Counted from the first letter of the stretch, positions 8,590 through 18,023 are shown. The stretch: 64,000 bases of DNA from Ancrocorticia sp047501485 (GCA_047501485.1 JAZDRN010000011.1:1-64000); one strand, 5' to 3'. The notes: generated by a model from the sequence alone, not told the origin. A program made the numbers and translations.

Positions 8590-9582
8590 ATGGTCGATTT
8601 CAGATATCACCTCGTTTCCCTGGTATCGGTGTTCCTGGCGCTGGCCCTGGGCATCATCCTCGGCGCGGGACCGCTCCAGAACTCGATCGGAGACACTCTC
8701 TCCGGTCAGGTGGACACCCTGCGCACATCGCGTGACGAAGCGCGCGCGGAGCTTTCGCAGACGCAGACGGTGCTCGAGGGTTCGGAAGGCGCCCTGGCCA
8801 TCGCGGGCGAGCAGCTTCTCCCGGGCACGCTGACGGACCGCAATATCGCCATCGTGGTTCTCCCGGGTGCCAGCGCGGACACTGTAAGCGGGTTGGAGAA
8901 GGACCTGGACCTTTCCGGCGCCAACGTCTCGGCCCAGATCACGCTGACATCGGCTTTCGCGGACTCTGCCAAGGGGACCTATCGTGGGGCCCTGGCCAGC
9001 CAGCTCCAGGAGTACGTGGAGGGGCTTCCGGAGAACCCGACCAACGACCAAGTGATCGCGGGCGCAATCGATGTGGTACTGCGTAACGGGCCGGACGATC
9101 CCAACGCGAAGATCCTCCTCGGTTCGCTGACCTCGGAGGAAGATGCCTTGTTCAGCGTCGACCGTGAGATCACGGCCCCGGCGGACGCCATCCTGTTCAT
9201 AGCCCCGGCAACCCTCTACCCAGAGGATGACGACCTCGCCTCGGAAGATAGGGCGGAGATCGAAGCGCAGTCGGGCATCTTCACGAACGCCTTCGACACC
9301 TCAGCCTCCCGCGGGCCGACGGTCGCACTCGGTCGTGCCCTGGAAGACAACGACCTGCTGGTGGCCCTGCGCGATACCAAGAACGGTTCGACGGTCGACT
9401 CCGTCGGAACCGTCTCCTCCCAGATCAATGTGCCGCTCGCCATTGCAGCGGAGCTGACCGACTCCCACGTGGCGCTGGGCACCGAGCAGCGGTCCGAGGC
9501 CGCACTGGGTCAGCGTATAGAGGCACCGCGTCCCGCCGAGAACCCGGCGGACTCGGCACCCGAGGATGACGCGCAGGACTGA
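8590..9582 (+). CDS. SteB/MctB family envelope protein
   Basis: The 330-residue protein starts MVDFRYHLVSLVSVFLALAL, the exact N-terminal style of the SteB/MctB family. It has one membrane helix (residues 8-27), then an extracellular coiled coil (DEARAELSQTQTVLEGSE) and a compact domain. The C-terminus is low complexity. In mycobacteria the orthologue Rv1698 has been linked to copper export (MctB); in Corynebacterium the pair SteA-SteB acts in cell separation. The neighbourhood here (steA upstream, murJ downstream) favours the division role. AAAGGCAG precedes the ATG. Confidence 0.88.
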   Translation: MVDFRYHLVSLVSVFLALALGIILGAGPLQNSIGDTLSGQVDTLRTSRDEARAELSQTQTVLEGSEGALAIAGEQLLPGTLTDRNIAIVVLPGASADTVSGLEKDLDLSGANVSAQITLTSAFADSAKGTYRGALASQLQEYVEGLPENPTNDQVIAGAIDVVLRNGPDDPNAKILLGSLTSEEDALFSVDREITAPADAILFIAPATLYPEDDDLASEDRAEIEAQSGIFTNAFDTSASRGPTVALGRALEDNDLLVALRDTKNGSTVDSVGTVSSQINVPLAIAAELTDSHVALGTEQRSEAALGQRIEAPRPAENPADSAPEDDAQD

Positions 9583-9587
9583 GGGCG

Positions 9588-10406
9588 ATGGGTAACTTCA
9601 TACGCGCCGCTATCACCTCCCTGATTGCCTCAGGCGCCACCCGAGCGGCCATCGCCCGCGTCGGCCTTCCGTCGTGGGATCGCACCTCGTTCAGCGGTCG
9701 AACCGTCTCTCTCACCGAGGGAGCGGTCGCCACCGCGGGCATGATGGCCGGTTCCGTTTCCCTGTCCGGCTCACCGCGTCTTGGCGCGCTCACGGCCGTC
9801 GGAACGGCGGCCGCCGCGGGGTACATCGACGATCAGATGGAAGAACGCTTTCCCGCAAAGGCCAAAGGGCTGCGCGGTCACTTGGGGGCGTTGCGCGAGG
9901 GAAGGCTCACCTCGGGCGCACTGAAGATCGGGGTGATCGGTGCCGGAGCAGCCCTCAGCACGCTGACCTTGGAGCGAACGGGAGGGCCCACGCGCAGATT
10001 CGCGTCCTGGACATGCCAGAGCATGTTGGTGGCGGGTACGGCCAATCTGATCAATCTGCTGGATCTGAGACCGGGACGCGCACTCAAAGCGTGTGCCGCC
10101 GTTGCCGCTCCGTTGGCTTTGAGCGCGAACCCAGTTGCCGCGCCCATCGCGGGAAGCGTCCTCGCAACAGGTGCCGTCTGCGCCCCGTCGGACCTGTCGG
10201 GCAAGGCGATGTTGGGTGATCTCGGCGCCAACGCGCTGGGAGCAGGACTCGGATTCTCTCTGGCCGCCAGCCGAAGCTCGCTGGTGCGTTTCGGCGCGCT
10301 CGGAGCCGTGGTGGGCCTGACCCTGGCAAGCGAGAGAATATCGTTCTCCAAGGTAATCGAGGAGAATCCCGTTCTCAGCCGGATTGATCAGCTCGGACGG
10401 TCATGA
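9588..10406 (+). CDS. WecA/MraY-like (GT4) membrane protein in the division locus
   Basis: The 272-residue, multi-helix protein lies between steB and murJ. Segments echo polyprenyl-phosphate glycosyl-1-phosphate transferases: GYIDDQMEE (aspartate pair), NLINLLDLRPGRALK (compare the NxxNLxDG motif) and GDLGANALGA (compare GDxGS). It is shorter than MraY/WecA (usually 320-360 residues), and the basic loop HxH motif is not evident. It may therefore be a reduced or non-catalytic relative. It overlaps murJ by 4 bp (ATGA), so the two are translationally coupled. Possible roles are lipid-carrier handling or a scaffold for the flippase; both are inference. Confidence 0.65.
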   Translation: MGNFIRAAITSLIASGATRAAIARVGLPSWDRTSFSGRTVSLTEGAVATAGMMAGSVSLSGSPRLGALTAVGTAAAAGYIDDQMEERFPAKAKGLRGHLGALREGRLTSGALKIGVIGAGAALSTLTLERTGGPTRRFASWTCQSMLVAGTANLINLLDLRPGRALKACAAVAAPLALSANPVAAPIAGSVLATGAVCAPSDLSGKAMLGDLGANALGAGLGFSLAASRSSLVRFGALGAVVGLTLASERISFSKVIEENPVLSRIDQLGRS

Positions 10407-12001
10407 AGAAGGCCGCTGCTTCAGTAGCGGGCGCTGCCGGATCGATCGCGATCCTCACACTGCTGTCGCGACTTCTCGGATTCGTGCGCACCCTGGTACA
10501 GAACGGCGCGCTGGGCGACACCCTCTCCGGTGAGGCGTACTCCACCTCGAACACCGTGCCCAATGTTCTTTTCGAGGTCGCCGCCGGCGGAGCGTTGGCG
10601 GGAGCCGTCATTCCGCTCATCTCCGGTTTCCTTGCTAAGAACATGCGGCTGGAGGCCTCACGGACGGCCTCGGCCCTCCTGACGTGGATCGTGGCCATCG
10701 GGTTGCCGCTCGCAGGGGTTGTCGTGGTGACGGCGCGCCCGATCAGCGAGGCGCTTCTCGGACCGGGAACCGACCCGGCCGAGGTGGCTCTAGCGACGAG
10801 CCTGCTGCGGATGTTCGCACTGCAGATCCCGCTCTACGGCATATCGCTCGTGTGCACGGGAATCCTGCAGGCGCACAAGAGATTCGTTCTCCCTGCGCTG
10901 GCTCCGATGCTTTCGGCCGTCACGGTGATCGGAGTCTTCCTCGTCTTCTGGAAGCTCGCGGATGGGCATCAGAATGATCCGGCGGCCCTCTCCCGTGCCG
11001 CCATCGCGTGGCTGGGCTGGGGGACCACCCTGGGCGTGGTGGCCTTCTCACTGCCGCAGTTGGTTCCGGTGCTCCGCTTGGTGGAGCTCCGCCCAACCTT
11101 CCGCTTTCCCGAAGGTGTGGCCCGGCGCGCCGTCAAGCTCATGGGCGCGGGTTTGGGCGGAATACTCGCCCAGCAGATCCAGATCATCGTCATCATGGTC
11201 GTCGCCAATACCAATGGGTCCATGGGCGACGACGGCGCCGGCGCCTACCCCATCTACACCTTCGCCAACGCCATCTACATGGTTCCTTACGCCGTTTTCG
11301 CAGTCCCTATCGCCACGGCGGTCTTCCCGCGTCTGTCCGAGGCGGCCGCGCTGCCCGGTCGGCCCGGACTGGCGGAGCTGACGGCGCGCTCGACGCGCCT
11401 GGTACTGGAGATCGGCATCGTGTGCGCGGCGCTACTAGCCGTCCTCGCCGTGCCCGCCAAACTCGTCTTCGACTCGTTGCGTGAGGCCACCGGCCTGGAC
11501 GTAGCCCTAGTGGCGATGGCTCCGGGCCTGATCGGGTACTCATTGATCTACCACTGTTCGCGAGTGCTCTACGCCGTCGAGGCTTCCCGCGCCGTCGTCG
11601 TGGTCAACGTCGTGGCGTGGCTGTCCGTGTGTGCGGCGCTCGGTATCCAGGTGCAATTCGGGCTCGCAGGGCGGACGGAGACCCTCGTCGCCATCGGCGT
11701 GTCCGTTTCCATCGGTATGACGATCGGCGCCATCGGGCAACTCGTCGCCATCCGCCTGTCGCTCGGGCGAGAGGCCACCCAGGGGATGACGCGTGGAGCC
11801 GTGCTGGTTGCCCTCGCCACCGTCGTCGTCGGCCTGGCGGGATACGGAATGGTCCATCTGGTTCTGGATTGGTTGGGTCGCGGGCTCATCGGAGCCGCGG
11901 CGGCCGTTCTCGTCGGTGGGATCGCGGTGGTCGGCGGAGGAGGTGCGGCGATATATTTTGCGGATCGTCGCGCCTTGTCGATGGCGGGCGGGCGAACATA
12001 G
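10403..12001 (+). CDS. murJ: Lipid II flippase MurJ (MviN family)
   Basis: The 532-residue protein has about 14 membrane helices and the family signature AAASVAGAAGSIAILTLLSRLLGFVRT at the N-terminus with NVLFEVAAGGALAGAVIPL downstream. It moves lipid II across the membrane for peptidoglycan synthesis. It lacks the long pseudokinase extension present in mycobacterial MviN. The start overlaps the preceding GT4-like gene by 4 bp. The end at 12001 is followed by the pyrG promoter. Confidence 0.93.
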   Translation: MKKAAASVAGAAGSIAILTLLSRLLGFVRTLVQNGALGDTLSGEAYSTSNTVPNVLFEVAAGGALAGAVIPLISGFLAKNMRLEASRTASALLTWIVAIGLPLAGVVVVTARPISEALLGPGTDPAEVALATSLLRMFALQIPLYGISLVCTGILQAHKRFVLPALAPMLSAVTVIGVFLVFWKLADGHQNDPAALSRAAIAWLGWGTTLGVVAFSLPQLVPVLRLVELRPTFRFPEGVARRAVKLMGAGLGGILAQQIQIIVIMVVANTNGSMGDDGAGAYPIYTFANAIYMVPYAVFAVPIATAVFPRLSEAAALPGRPGLAELTARSTRLVLEIGIVCAALLAVLAVPAKLVFDSLREATGLDVALVAMAPGLIGYSLIYHCSRVLYAVEASRAVVVVNVVAWLSVCAALGIQVQFGLAGRTETLVAIGVSVSIGMTIGAIGQLVAIRLSLGREATQGMTRGAVLVALATVVVGLAGYGMVHLVLDWLGRGLIGAAAAVLVGGIAVVGGGGAAIYFADRRALSMAGGRT

Positions 12002-12070
12002 CCGGAGTGTCTGTCCAGCGATTGGTTCGTCTCTCGTGACCGCCTTGTTACACGCACGAAATATTGGCGG

Positions 12071-12090
12071 TGATAGGCTGAAATTCCGTG
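12071..12090 (+). promoter_or_regulatory. Extended -10 and leaderless start of pyrG
   Basis: TG (12071-12072) plus TAGGCT (12074-12079) form an extended -10 element. Only 8 nt separate it from the GTG at 12088, so transcription would start at or next to the start codon. No Shine-Dalgarno sequence is present. Confidence 0.55.
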
Positions 12091-13782
12091 GAACACATAG
12101 AGACCCGGCTCCCGGGAAACCAGAACACGACCACTCGCCAGATCTTCGTCACCGGTGGTGTGGCGAGCTCGCTCGGAAAGGGTCTCACGGCCTCGAGCCT
12201 GGGGAGATTGCTACGGGCTCGTGGACTCAACGTGGCGATGCAGAAGCTCGATCCCTACATCAACGTCGATCCCGGCACCATGAACCCGTTCCAGCATGGA
12301 GAGGTCTTCGTGACCGAGGATGGCGCCGAGACCGATCTGGACATCGGGCACTATGAGCGTTTTCTCGATGTGAACCTGACGGGCGCCGCCAACTCGACGA
12401 CCGGTCAGGTGTACTCCCGGGTGCTGACCCGGGAGAGGGCGGGGGAGTACCTCGGCGAATGCGTCCAGGTCATCCCCCACATCACGAACGAGATCATCGA
12501 GCGTATGCGGGCGCAAGCCGCCCCCGATGCCAATGGCAACGTCCCGGATGTCATCATCACCGAGATCGGCGGAACGGTGGGGGACATCGAATCTCAGCCC
12601 TTCCTCGAAGCCGCGCGCCAGGTGCGCCAGCTGCTCGGACGCGGCAACGTCTTCTTCATCCACGTCTCCCTCGTCCCCTATCTCGCCGCGGGAGGGGAGC
12701 TCAAGACGAAGCCCACCCAGCATTCGGTGGCGAGTCTGCGCAGCATCGGAATCCAACCGGATGCCGTGGTGCTGCGTTGCGACCGCGATCTGCCGGAAGG
12801 GGTCAAACAGAAGATCTCCCTGATGTGCGACGTGGATCGGGAGGCCGTCATCCAGTGCAAGGACGCGCCCTCCATCTACGAGATCCCAGTGACGCTCTAC
12901 GATCAGGGCCTCGATTCCTATGCGGTGCGGCGCCTCGATCTCAGCTTCCGGGACGTCGACTGGTCGCACTGGAATGATCTTCTGGAACGGGTGCGCCATC
13001 CCGAAGGCAGGGTCACGGTGGGACTCGTGGGCAAGTATGTGGATCTGCACGACGCATATCTGTCTGTTGCCGAGGCGCTGCGTGCCGGTGGGTTCGCCAA
13101 CCGGGTCGAGGTGGAGATCCGCTGGATCGCGTCCGACACCTGTGAGAGCGAGTCCGGTGCGGCCGCGCAGTTCGCCGGTGTCGACGCGGTTCTGGTGCCC
13201 GGAGGCTTCGGCATCCGCGGTCTGGAGGGAAAGATCGGCGCGCTGCGCTACGCACGCGAGAATCGGATTCCCACCCTTGGCATCTGCCTCGGCCTGCAGT
13301 GCATGGTGATCGAGGTCGCGCGCAACCTCGCGGGAATCGCGGAGGCCTCCTCGACCGAGTTCGACCCGGAGACGGAGCAGCCAGTCATCGCCACCATGGC
13401 CGAGCAACGCAGCGTCGTGGAGGGCGACGGCGACATGGGCGGCACGATGCGGTTGGGCGGATATCCGGCGCGGTTGGCGAAAGGTTCGATCGTGGTGGAG
13501 AGCTACGGCAGCCTCGATGTCTCGGAGCGCCACCGCCATCGCTACGAGGTCAACTCCCGCTATCGCGATGCCCTGGAGCATGCGGGCCTGCACATCTCGG
13601 GTACGTCGCCCGACGGGCAGCTCGTGGAGTTCGTCGAACTCGACAGGGAGCAACATCCCTTCTACGTGGCCACCCAGGCGCATCCGGAGTTCAAGAGCCG
13701 CCCCACGAAGGCCCACCCGCTCTTCGCAGGGCTGATCGCAGCCTCGTTGCGGGCCCGCGACGAGGTGAACACCGGCGCCTAG
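12088..13782 (+). CDS. pyrG: CTP synthase
   Basis: The 564-residue enzyme makes CTP from UTP, ATP and glutamine. The synthetase domain begins RQIFVTGGVASSLGKGLTA (P-loop) and contains KLDPYINVDPGTMNP and EIGGTVGDIES. The C-terminal class I glutamine amidotransferase domain has the nucleophile Cys in LGICLGLQCMV and the His/Glu pair in QAHPEFKS. About 18 residues precede the conserved start region. The likely leaderless GTG at 12088 accounts for the missing ribosome-binding site. The gene order pyrG-nudix is conserved. Confidence 0.96.
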   Translation: MEHIETRLPGNQNTTTRQIFVTGGVASSLGKGLTASSLGRLLRARGLNVAMQKLDPYINVDPGTMNPFQHGEVFVTEDGAETDLDIGHYERFLDVNLTGAANSTTGQVYSRVLTRERAGEYLGECVQVIPHITNEIIERMRAQAAPDANGNVPDVIITEIGGTVGDIESQPFLEAARQVRQLLGRGNVFFIHVSLVPYLAAGGELKTKPTQHSVASLRSIGIQPDAVVLRCDRDLPEGVKQKISLMCDVDREAVIQCKDAPSIYEIPVTLYDQGLDSYAVRRLDLSFRDVDWSHWNDLLERVRHPEGRVTVGLVGKYVDLHDAYLSVAEALRAGGFANRVEVEIRWIASDTCESESGAAAQFAGVDAVLVPGGFGIRGLEGKIGALRYARENRIPTLGICLGLQCMVIEVARNLAGIAEASSTEFDPETEQPVIATMAEQRSVVEGDGDMGGTMRLGGYPARLAKGSIVVESYGSLDVSERHRHRYEVNSRYRDALEHAGLHISGTSPDGQLVEFVELDREQHPFYVATQAHPEFKSRPTKAHPLFAGLIAASLRARDEVNTGA

Positions 13783-13835
13783 TGCGGACCCGAGGTGGTA
13801 GCTTTCAGGGGCAGCTATCGGCCAAAGGAGAATCA

Positions 13836-14441
13836 TTGAAAAGCACGGCATCCTCTCTACCGGGTGAACTGCGCGATATCGGGGTCAGCGAGCACGTGCG
13901 GATGCTCGACTCCTCGACGCGGTTCCACGGTCACATCTTCGATGTGATGGTCGACGACGTCGAACTGGTCTCCACGTCCGGCCGCATGACCCGCGAGTAC
14001 ATCAGGCACGACGACGCCGTCGCCGTGCTGGCCGTGCGAGATGGCGAGGCGGGCGAAGAGGTACTGCTCATCCGGCAGTACCGCCACCCGGTGCGCCACC
14101 TGATGTGGGAGATACCGGCGGGCCTGCTCGATATCGAGGGGGAAGACCCGAAGGTGGCCGCGGCGCGCGAACTGGCGGAGGAGGCCGAGTTGGGGGCTCA
14201 CGAATTGACGTTCCTGGCCAGCTTCTTCACCTCGCCGGGATGCTCGGACGAGAAGCTGGACGTCTTCCTGGCCCGCGATGTGCATCCGGTGGAGACGGAG
14301 TTCTCTCGCGAGGACGAGGAGGCGGAGATCGAGACCGCCTGGGTAGCGCTGGACGCGGTGGTCGCCGGCGTCCTCGCCGGGCACCTGCATTGCCCCTCAC
14401 TCGTCGTCGGGGTGCTGGCCTACACCGCCTCGCGGCGCTGA
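13836..14441 (+). CDS. Nudix hydrolase, ADP-ribose pyrophosphatase type
   Basis: The 201-residue protein contains the Nudix box GLLDIEGEDPKVAAARELAEEAEL (GX5EX7REUXEEXGU pattern, about residues 92-115). It is the Rv1700-type ADP-ribose pyrophosphatase found after pyrG. The start is a TTG at 13836, chosen because AAAGGAG lies 6 nt upstream and the family N-terminus follows directly. The usual next gene, xerD, is absent; the suf operon follows instead. Confidence 0.9.
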   Translation: MKSTASSLPGELRDIGVSEHVRMLDSSTRFHGHIFDVMVDDVELVSTSGRMTREYIRHDDAVAVLAVRDGEAGEEVLLIRQYRHPVRHLMWEIPAGLLDIEGEDPKVAAARELAEEAELGAHELTFLASFFTSPGCSDEKLDVFLARDVHPVETEFSREDEEAEIETAWVALDAVVAGVLAGHLHCPSLVVGVLAYTASRR

Positions 14442-14527
14442 AGCGTCCCGGCGTCCATCTCACCTCGCTGCGCCCGGATTCGGCTTACCCTCAGACCTGT
14501 TCGCTCAGGGCGATATCGAATCCGAGC

Positions 14528-14560
14528 AAGGTGGCCGTGCAAAAACAGCCCTGCCACCTT
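14528..14560 (+). terminator. Possible terminator after the nudix gene
   Basis: The 8-bp stem aaggtggc (14528-14535) pairs with gccacctt (14553-14560) and is followed by tactgg. It lies 86 nt after the nudix stop. The loop is long (17 nt) and the T-run is weak. The rest of 14442-14639 shows no gene. Confidence 0.4.
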
Positions 14561-14639
14561 TACTGGAATTATTCCACCGTGAGAGGTGGGTCTCTTCACA
14601 CCGAGAAAACGGTGCTCAGAGCTAGGGTCGCTGGATTTT

Positions 14640-14657
14640 AACAACAGTAATGTTGTT
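14640..14657 (+). promoter_or_regulatory. SufR operator, CAAC-N6-GTTG
   Basis: The perfect inverted repeat AACAACA-GTAA-TGTTGTT contains CAAC-N6-GTTG at 14642-14655, the palindrome known as the SufR binding site in cyanobacteria and Streptomyces. It lies 31 nt upstream of the sufR start and overlaps TTTAAT, a possible -10. This predicts autorepression of the suf operon when SufR holds its Fe-S cluster. Confidence 0.82.
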
Positions 14658-14687
14658 TAATAGATGGGCGTATGGGAGGGGGATCGC

Positions 14688-15386
14688 ATGACTGGAATAC
14701 TTGATCCAGACGCTGGAACACGAGACAAGATCCTCCGTCTCATTATCGAGAAGGGCCCAATCACTTCTGCTGAACTTGCGGCAGACCTAGTTTTGACGGC
14801 CGCGGCAGTGCGCCGCCATCTGGCCCAGCTCGAAGTGGACGGACAAATCGCTGAATACGAGGGCGTCGTCGTCAAACCGGTACGGCGGGGCAGGCCCTCT
14901 CGCCGCTATGTGGCGACGGACGAGGGCCAGGCAACCTTCGGTGACTCCTACGGGGATGTCGCCACGCAGGCCCTGGACTTCGTGATGGCAACAATGGGCG
15001 ATGAGGGCATTCGGCGTTTTGCCGAGGAACGAATCGCCGGCCTGGAAGAGCGCTATCGTCCCGCGCTCGATGAAATCGGGGACGACATCGAAGCACGGGC
15101 GCAGGCTTTGGCACGCGCCCTCACACAGGATGGATATGCGGCCAGTATCCGTCGCGGTCCCGGGGGACTGACACTGCAACTGTGTCAGGGGCATTGCCCC
15201 ATCCAGGACGTGGCGACGGCCTATCCGGCGATGTGCGAGGCCGAAACGCAGGCCTTTCACCGGCTTCTCGGCGTGCACGTGCAACGTCTGGCCACTCTGG
15301 CCGGCGGCGAGCATGTATGCACACTGACCATCCCACTCGTCTCGCGTACCCGCGGGACTTCGTTCAACATGGAAGGACAGCCATGA
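14688..15386 (+). CDS. sufR: Fe-S cluster-sensing repressor SufR
   Basis: The 232-residue protein has an N-terminal winged helix-turn-helix (ITSAELAADLVLTAAAVRRHL, about residues 22-42). A C-terminal half carries cysteines at CQGHCP and in the AMCEAE segment, fit for an Fe-S cluster. SufR represses suf genes when cluster supply is adequate. I choose ATG 14688, with GGGAGGGGGA 4-13 nt upstream, over the in-frame ATG at 14664, which overlaps the promoter. The gene overlaps sufB by 4 bp. Confidence 0.92.
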   Translation: MTGILDPDAGTRDKILRLIIEKGPITSAELAADLVLTAAAVRRHLAQLEVDGQIAEYEGVVVKPVRRGRPSRRYVATDEGQATFGDSYGDVATQALDFVMATMGDEGIRRFAEERIAGLEERYRPALDEIGDDIEARAQALARALTQDGYAASIRRGPGGLTLQLCQGHCPIQDVATAYPAMCEAETQAFHRLLGVHVQRLATLAGGEHVCTLTIPLVSRTRGTSFNMEGQP

Positions 15387-16834
15387 CACAGACCCGGCAT
15401 GAGGCCGCGGTTGCTGAGGCTATCAACGAGCAGCAGGAGACCATTGCGGCGTTGGGCGGAACGTACAGCTACGGCTGGCGCGACTCCGACGTTGCGGGTC
15501 AGGCAGCTCAGCGAGGTCTCAGCGCGGACGTCGTTCGCAATATCTCCGCCACCAAGGGTGAACCCGAATGGATGCTCAAGCTGCGTCTGAAGGCGTTGCG
15601 GCTCTTCGAGCGCCGCCCGATGCCCACCTGGGGCGCGGACCTCTCGGAGATCAACTTCGACGACTACAAGTACTTCGTGCGCTCGACGGAGCGTCCGGCG
15701 AACTCGTGGGACGAGTTGCCGGAGGACATCCGCAACACCTATGACAGGCTTGGCATCCCGGAAGCCGAGAAGGCCCGCCTGGTCGCGGGTGTGGCTGCCC
15801 AGTACGAGTCCGAGGTCGTCTACAACCAGATCCGCGAGGACCTGGAGGAGCAGGGCGTCGTCTTCCTCGATACCGACACCGCACTCAAGGAGCACGAGGA
15901 GCTCTTCCGCGAGCACTTCTGTTCGGTCATCCCGGCCGGCGACAACAAGTTCGCCTCGCTGAACACCGCGGTGTGGTCCGGCGGCTCCTTCATCTACGTC
16001 CCCAAGGGCGTACGCGTCGAGATCCCGTTGCAGGCCTACTTCCGCATCAACACCGAGTCCATGGGTCAGTTCGAGCGCACGCTCATCATCGCTGACGAGG
16101 GCTCCTACGTGCACTACGTCGAAGGCTGCACCGCGCCCATCTACCAGCGCGACTCGCTCCATGCCGCGAACGTGGAGATCATCGTCAAGAAGAACGCTCA
16201 CGTTCGCTACACGACGATCCAGAACTGGTCGAACAACGTCCTCAACCTGGTGACCCAGCGCGCCTCGGTCGCCGAGGGCGGCACCATGGAATGGGTCGAC
16301 GGCAACATCGGCTCGCGTATCAACATGAAGTATCCCGCCTGCGTCCTGCTCGGAGAGCACGCCCGCGGCGAGGCACTGTCGGCAGCCTTCTCCGGTCCGG
16401 GTCAGCACCAGGACACCGGTGCGAAGATGATTCACTCGGCTCCGCACACCACCTCCTCCATCGTCTCGAAGTCGATCTCGCGTGGTGGCGGGCGTTCCTC
16501 CTACCGTGGCCTGGTCCAGGTGGACGAGACCGCCTACGGCTCCAAGTCCTCGGTGATCTGCGACGCCTTGCTCGTCGACGACATCTCCCGCACCGATACC
16601 TACCCCTACGTGGACGTTCGCACCGACGACGTCGAGATGGGGCACGAGGCCACCGTTTCCAAGGTGTCCGAGGATCAGCTGTTCTACCTGCAGCAGCGCG
16701 GTTTGGACGAGACCGAGGCCATGGCCATGATCGTGCGTGGATTCGTCGAGCCGATCGCCCGCGAACTGCCCATGGAATATGCCCTCGAGCTCAACCGCCT
16801 CATCGAGCTTCAGATGGAAGGAAGCGTTGGCTGA
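15383..16834 (+). CDS. sufB: Fe-S assembly scaffold SufB
   Basis: The 483-residue protein is the scaffold of the SufBCD complex. Family segments include SLNTAVWSGGSFIYVPKGV, YVHYVEGCTAPIY (conserved Cys), GNIGSRINMKYPACVLLGE and QHQDTGAKMIHSAPHTTS. The ATG at 15383 follows GGAAGGA and overlaps the sufR stop (ATGA). Length and order are typical of actinobacterial suf operons. Confidence 0.96.
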   Translation: MTQTRHEAAVAEAINEQQETIAALGGTYSYGWRDSDVAGQAAQRGLSADVVRNISATKGEPEWMLKLRLKALRLFERRPMPTWGADLSEINFDDYKYFVRSTERPANSWDELPEDIRNTYDRLGIPEAEKARLVAGVAAQYESEVVYNQIREDLEEQGVVFLDTDTALKEHEELFREHFCSVIPAGDNKFASLNTAVWSGGSFIYVPKGVRVEIPLQAYFRINTESMGQFERTLIIADEGSYVHYVEGCTAPIYQRDSLHAANVEIIVKKNAHVRYTTIQNWSNNVLNLVTQRASVAEGGTMEWVDGNIGSRINMKYPACVLLGEHARGEALSAAFSGPGQHQDTGAKMIHSAPHTTSSIVSKSISRGGGRSSYRGLVQVDETAYGSKSSVICDALLVDDISRTDTYPYVDVRTDDVEMGHEATVSKVSEDQLFYLQQRGLDETEAMAMIVRGFVEPIARELPMEYALELNRLIELQMEGSVG

Positions 16835-16835
16835 C

Positions 16836-18023
16836 ATGCCGAACCTGTCTACAGATCATTCGAACGCCGTGCTGGTCGAGAACGAGGACTTCAGCACCGG
16901 TGCCACCCGCAAGGACCGTTTCTCCTCCTTCAACGCCGCGGACTTCGCAGTCCCCACCGGCCACGAAGAGGATTGGCGCTTCACGCCCATGGATCGCGTC
17001 GCAGATTTCTTCGACGCCGATCTGACGGCCGCGGCGGTGACGATGACGTCCGATTCGGACGCCGTCGAGGTCGTCGATCGCCGTGATCCGCGCCTGGGCA
17101 TCGTGGGGATTCCGGACGACCGCTCCTCCGCGGTGGCCTGGGAGGCTTTCAAGGAGGCCTACATCGTCACGGTCCCGGAGGGGAGCGAAGGTCGCGAGAT
17201 CGTCGTCGGCATGGACACTCCCGAGGGCATGCACGCGGCTCACGTCGCGATCATCGCGGAGGCGGGCTCCAAATCCACGGTTGTGCTGGAGCACACCGGC
17301 GTGGGTGAGCTGAACGAGGGACTCGAGATCTCCGTCGGCGAGGAGGCGGAGCTGACCGTCGTGTCGGTCCAGGAGGCCGAGCGCAGTGCGCGTCACTTCT
17401 CGTCCCAGCGCCTGCGCGTGGGCCGCAATGCCAAGGTGCGCCATATCGTGGTGACCCTCGGCGGCGACGTCGTCCGTATCTCCACCAACCTGTCCTACGA
17501 GGATCAGGGCGGCGACGCCGAACTGCTCGGCGCCTACGTGACCGAGGCCGACGAACACCAAGAGCATCGCATCTTCGTCAACCACGGGCCGGCCAACTGC
17601 AAGTCCCGTGTCACCTACAAGGGTGCCCTGCAGGGTCAGGACGCACACTCGGTCTGGATCGGCGACGTCCTGATCCAGGCTCAGGCCACGAACACGGATA
17701 CCTACGAGCTCAATCGCAATCTGGTTCTCACCGAGGGTGCGAAGGCCGATTCCGTCCCGAACCTTGAGATCGAGACCGGCGACATCGCCAGCGCCGGACA
17801 CGCCTCGGCGACCGGCCGCTTCGACGAGGAGCAGCTCTTCTATCTGCGCGCCCGCGGTATCCCCGAGGACATCGCACGCCGGCTGGTGGTGCGCGGCTTC
17901 TTTGCGGAGCTGGTCGAGCAGATCGGCGTCACCTCCGTGCAGCAGAAGCTGATGAACGCGATCGAGCGCGAGCTCGACCTTGCCGAGCTGGTTGCGGCAG
18001 GCGGCGAGGAGGATGCCGAATGA
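16836..18023 (+). CDS. sufD: Fe-S assembly protein SufD
   Basis: The 395-residue protein pairs with SufB in the SufBC2D complex. It shows the SufD pattern: N-terminal EEDWRFTPMDRVADFF, a beta-helix core, and C-terminal ASAGHASATGRFDEEQLFYL ahead of ARGIPEDIARRLVVRGFF. The conserved His of the SHASATG-type motif is present. The start ATG 16836 lies 1 nt after the sufB stop, close to GGAAGG. It overlaps the next gene by 4 bp. Confidence 0.94.
   Translation: MPNLSTDHSNAVLVENEDFSTGATRKDRFSSFNAADFAVPTGHEEDWRFTPMDRVADFFDADLTAAAVTMTSDSDAVEVVDRRDPRLGIVGIPDDRSSAVAWEAFKEAYIVTVPEGSEGREIVVGMDTPEGMHAAHVAIIAEAGSKSTVVLEHTGVGELNEGLEISVGEEAELTVVSVQEAERSARHFSSQRLRVGRNAKVRHIVVTLGGDVVRISTNLSYEDQGGDAELLGAYVTEADEHQEHRIFVNHGPANCKSRVTYKGALQGQDAHSVWIGDVLIQAQATNTDTYELNRNLVLTEGAKADSVPNLEIETGDIASAGHASATGRFDEEQLFYLRARGIPEDIARRLVVRGFFAELVEQIGVTSVQQKLMNAIERELDLAELVAAGGEEDAE

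Noticed and set aside
14664..14687. ATG 14664 as start of sufR
   Set aside because: It lies only 7 nt after the operator and has no ribosome-binding site; ATG 14688 has GGGAGGGGGA ahead.
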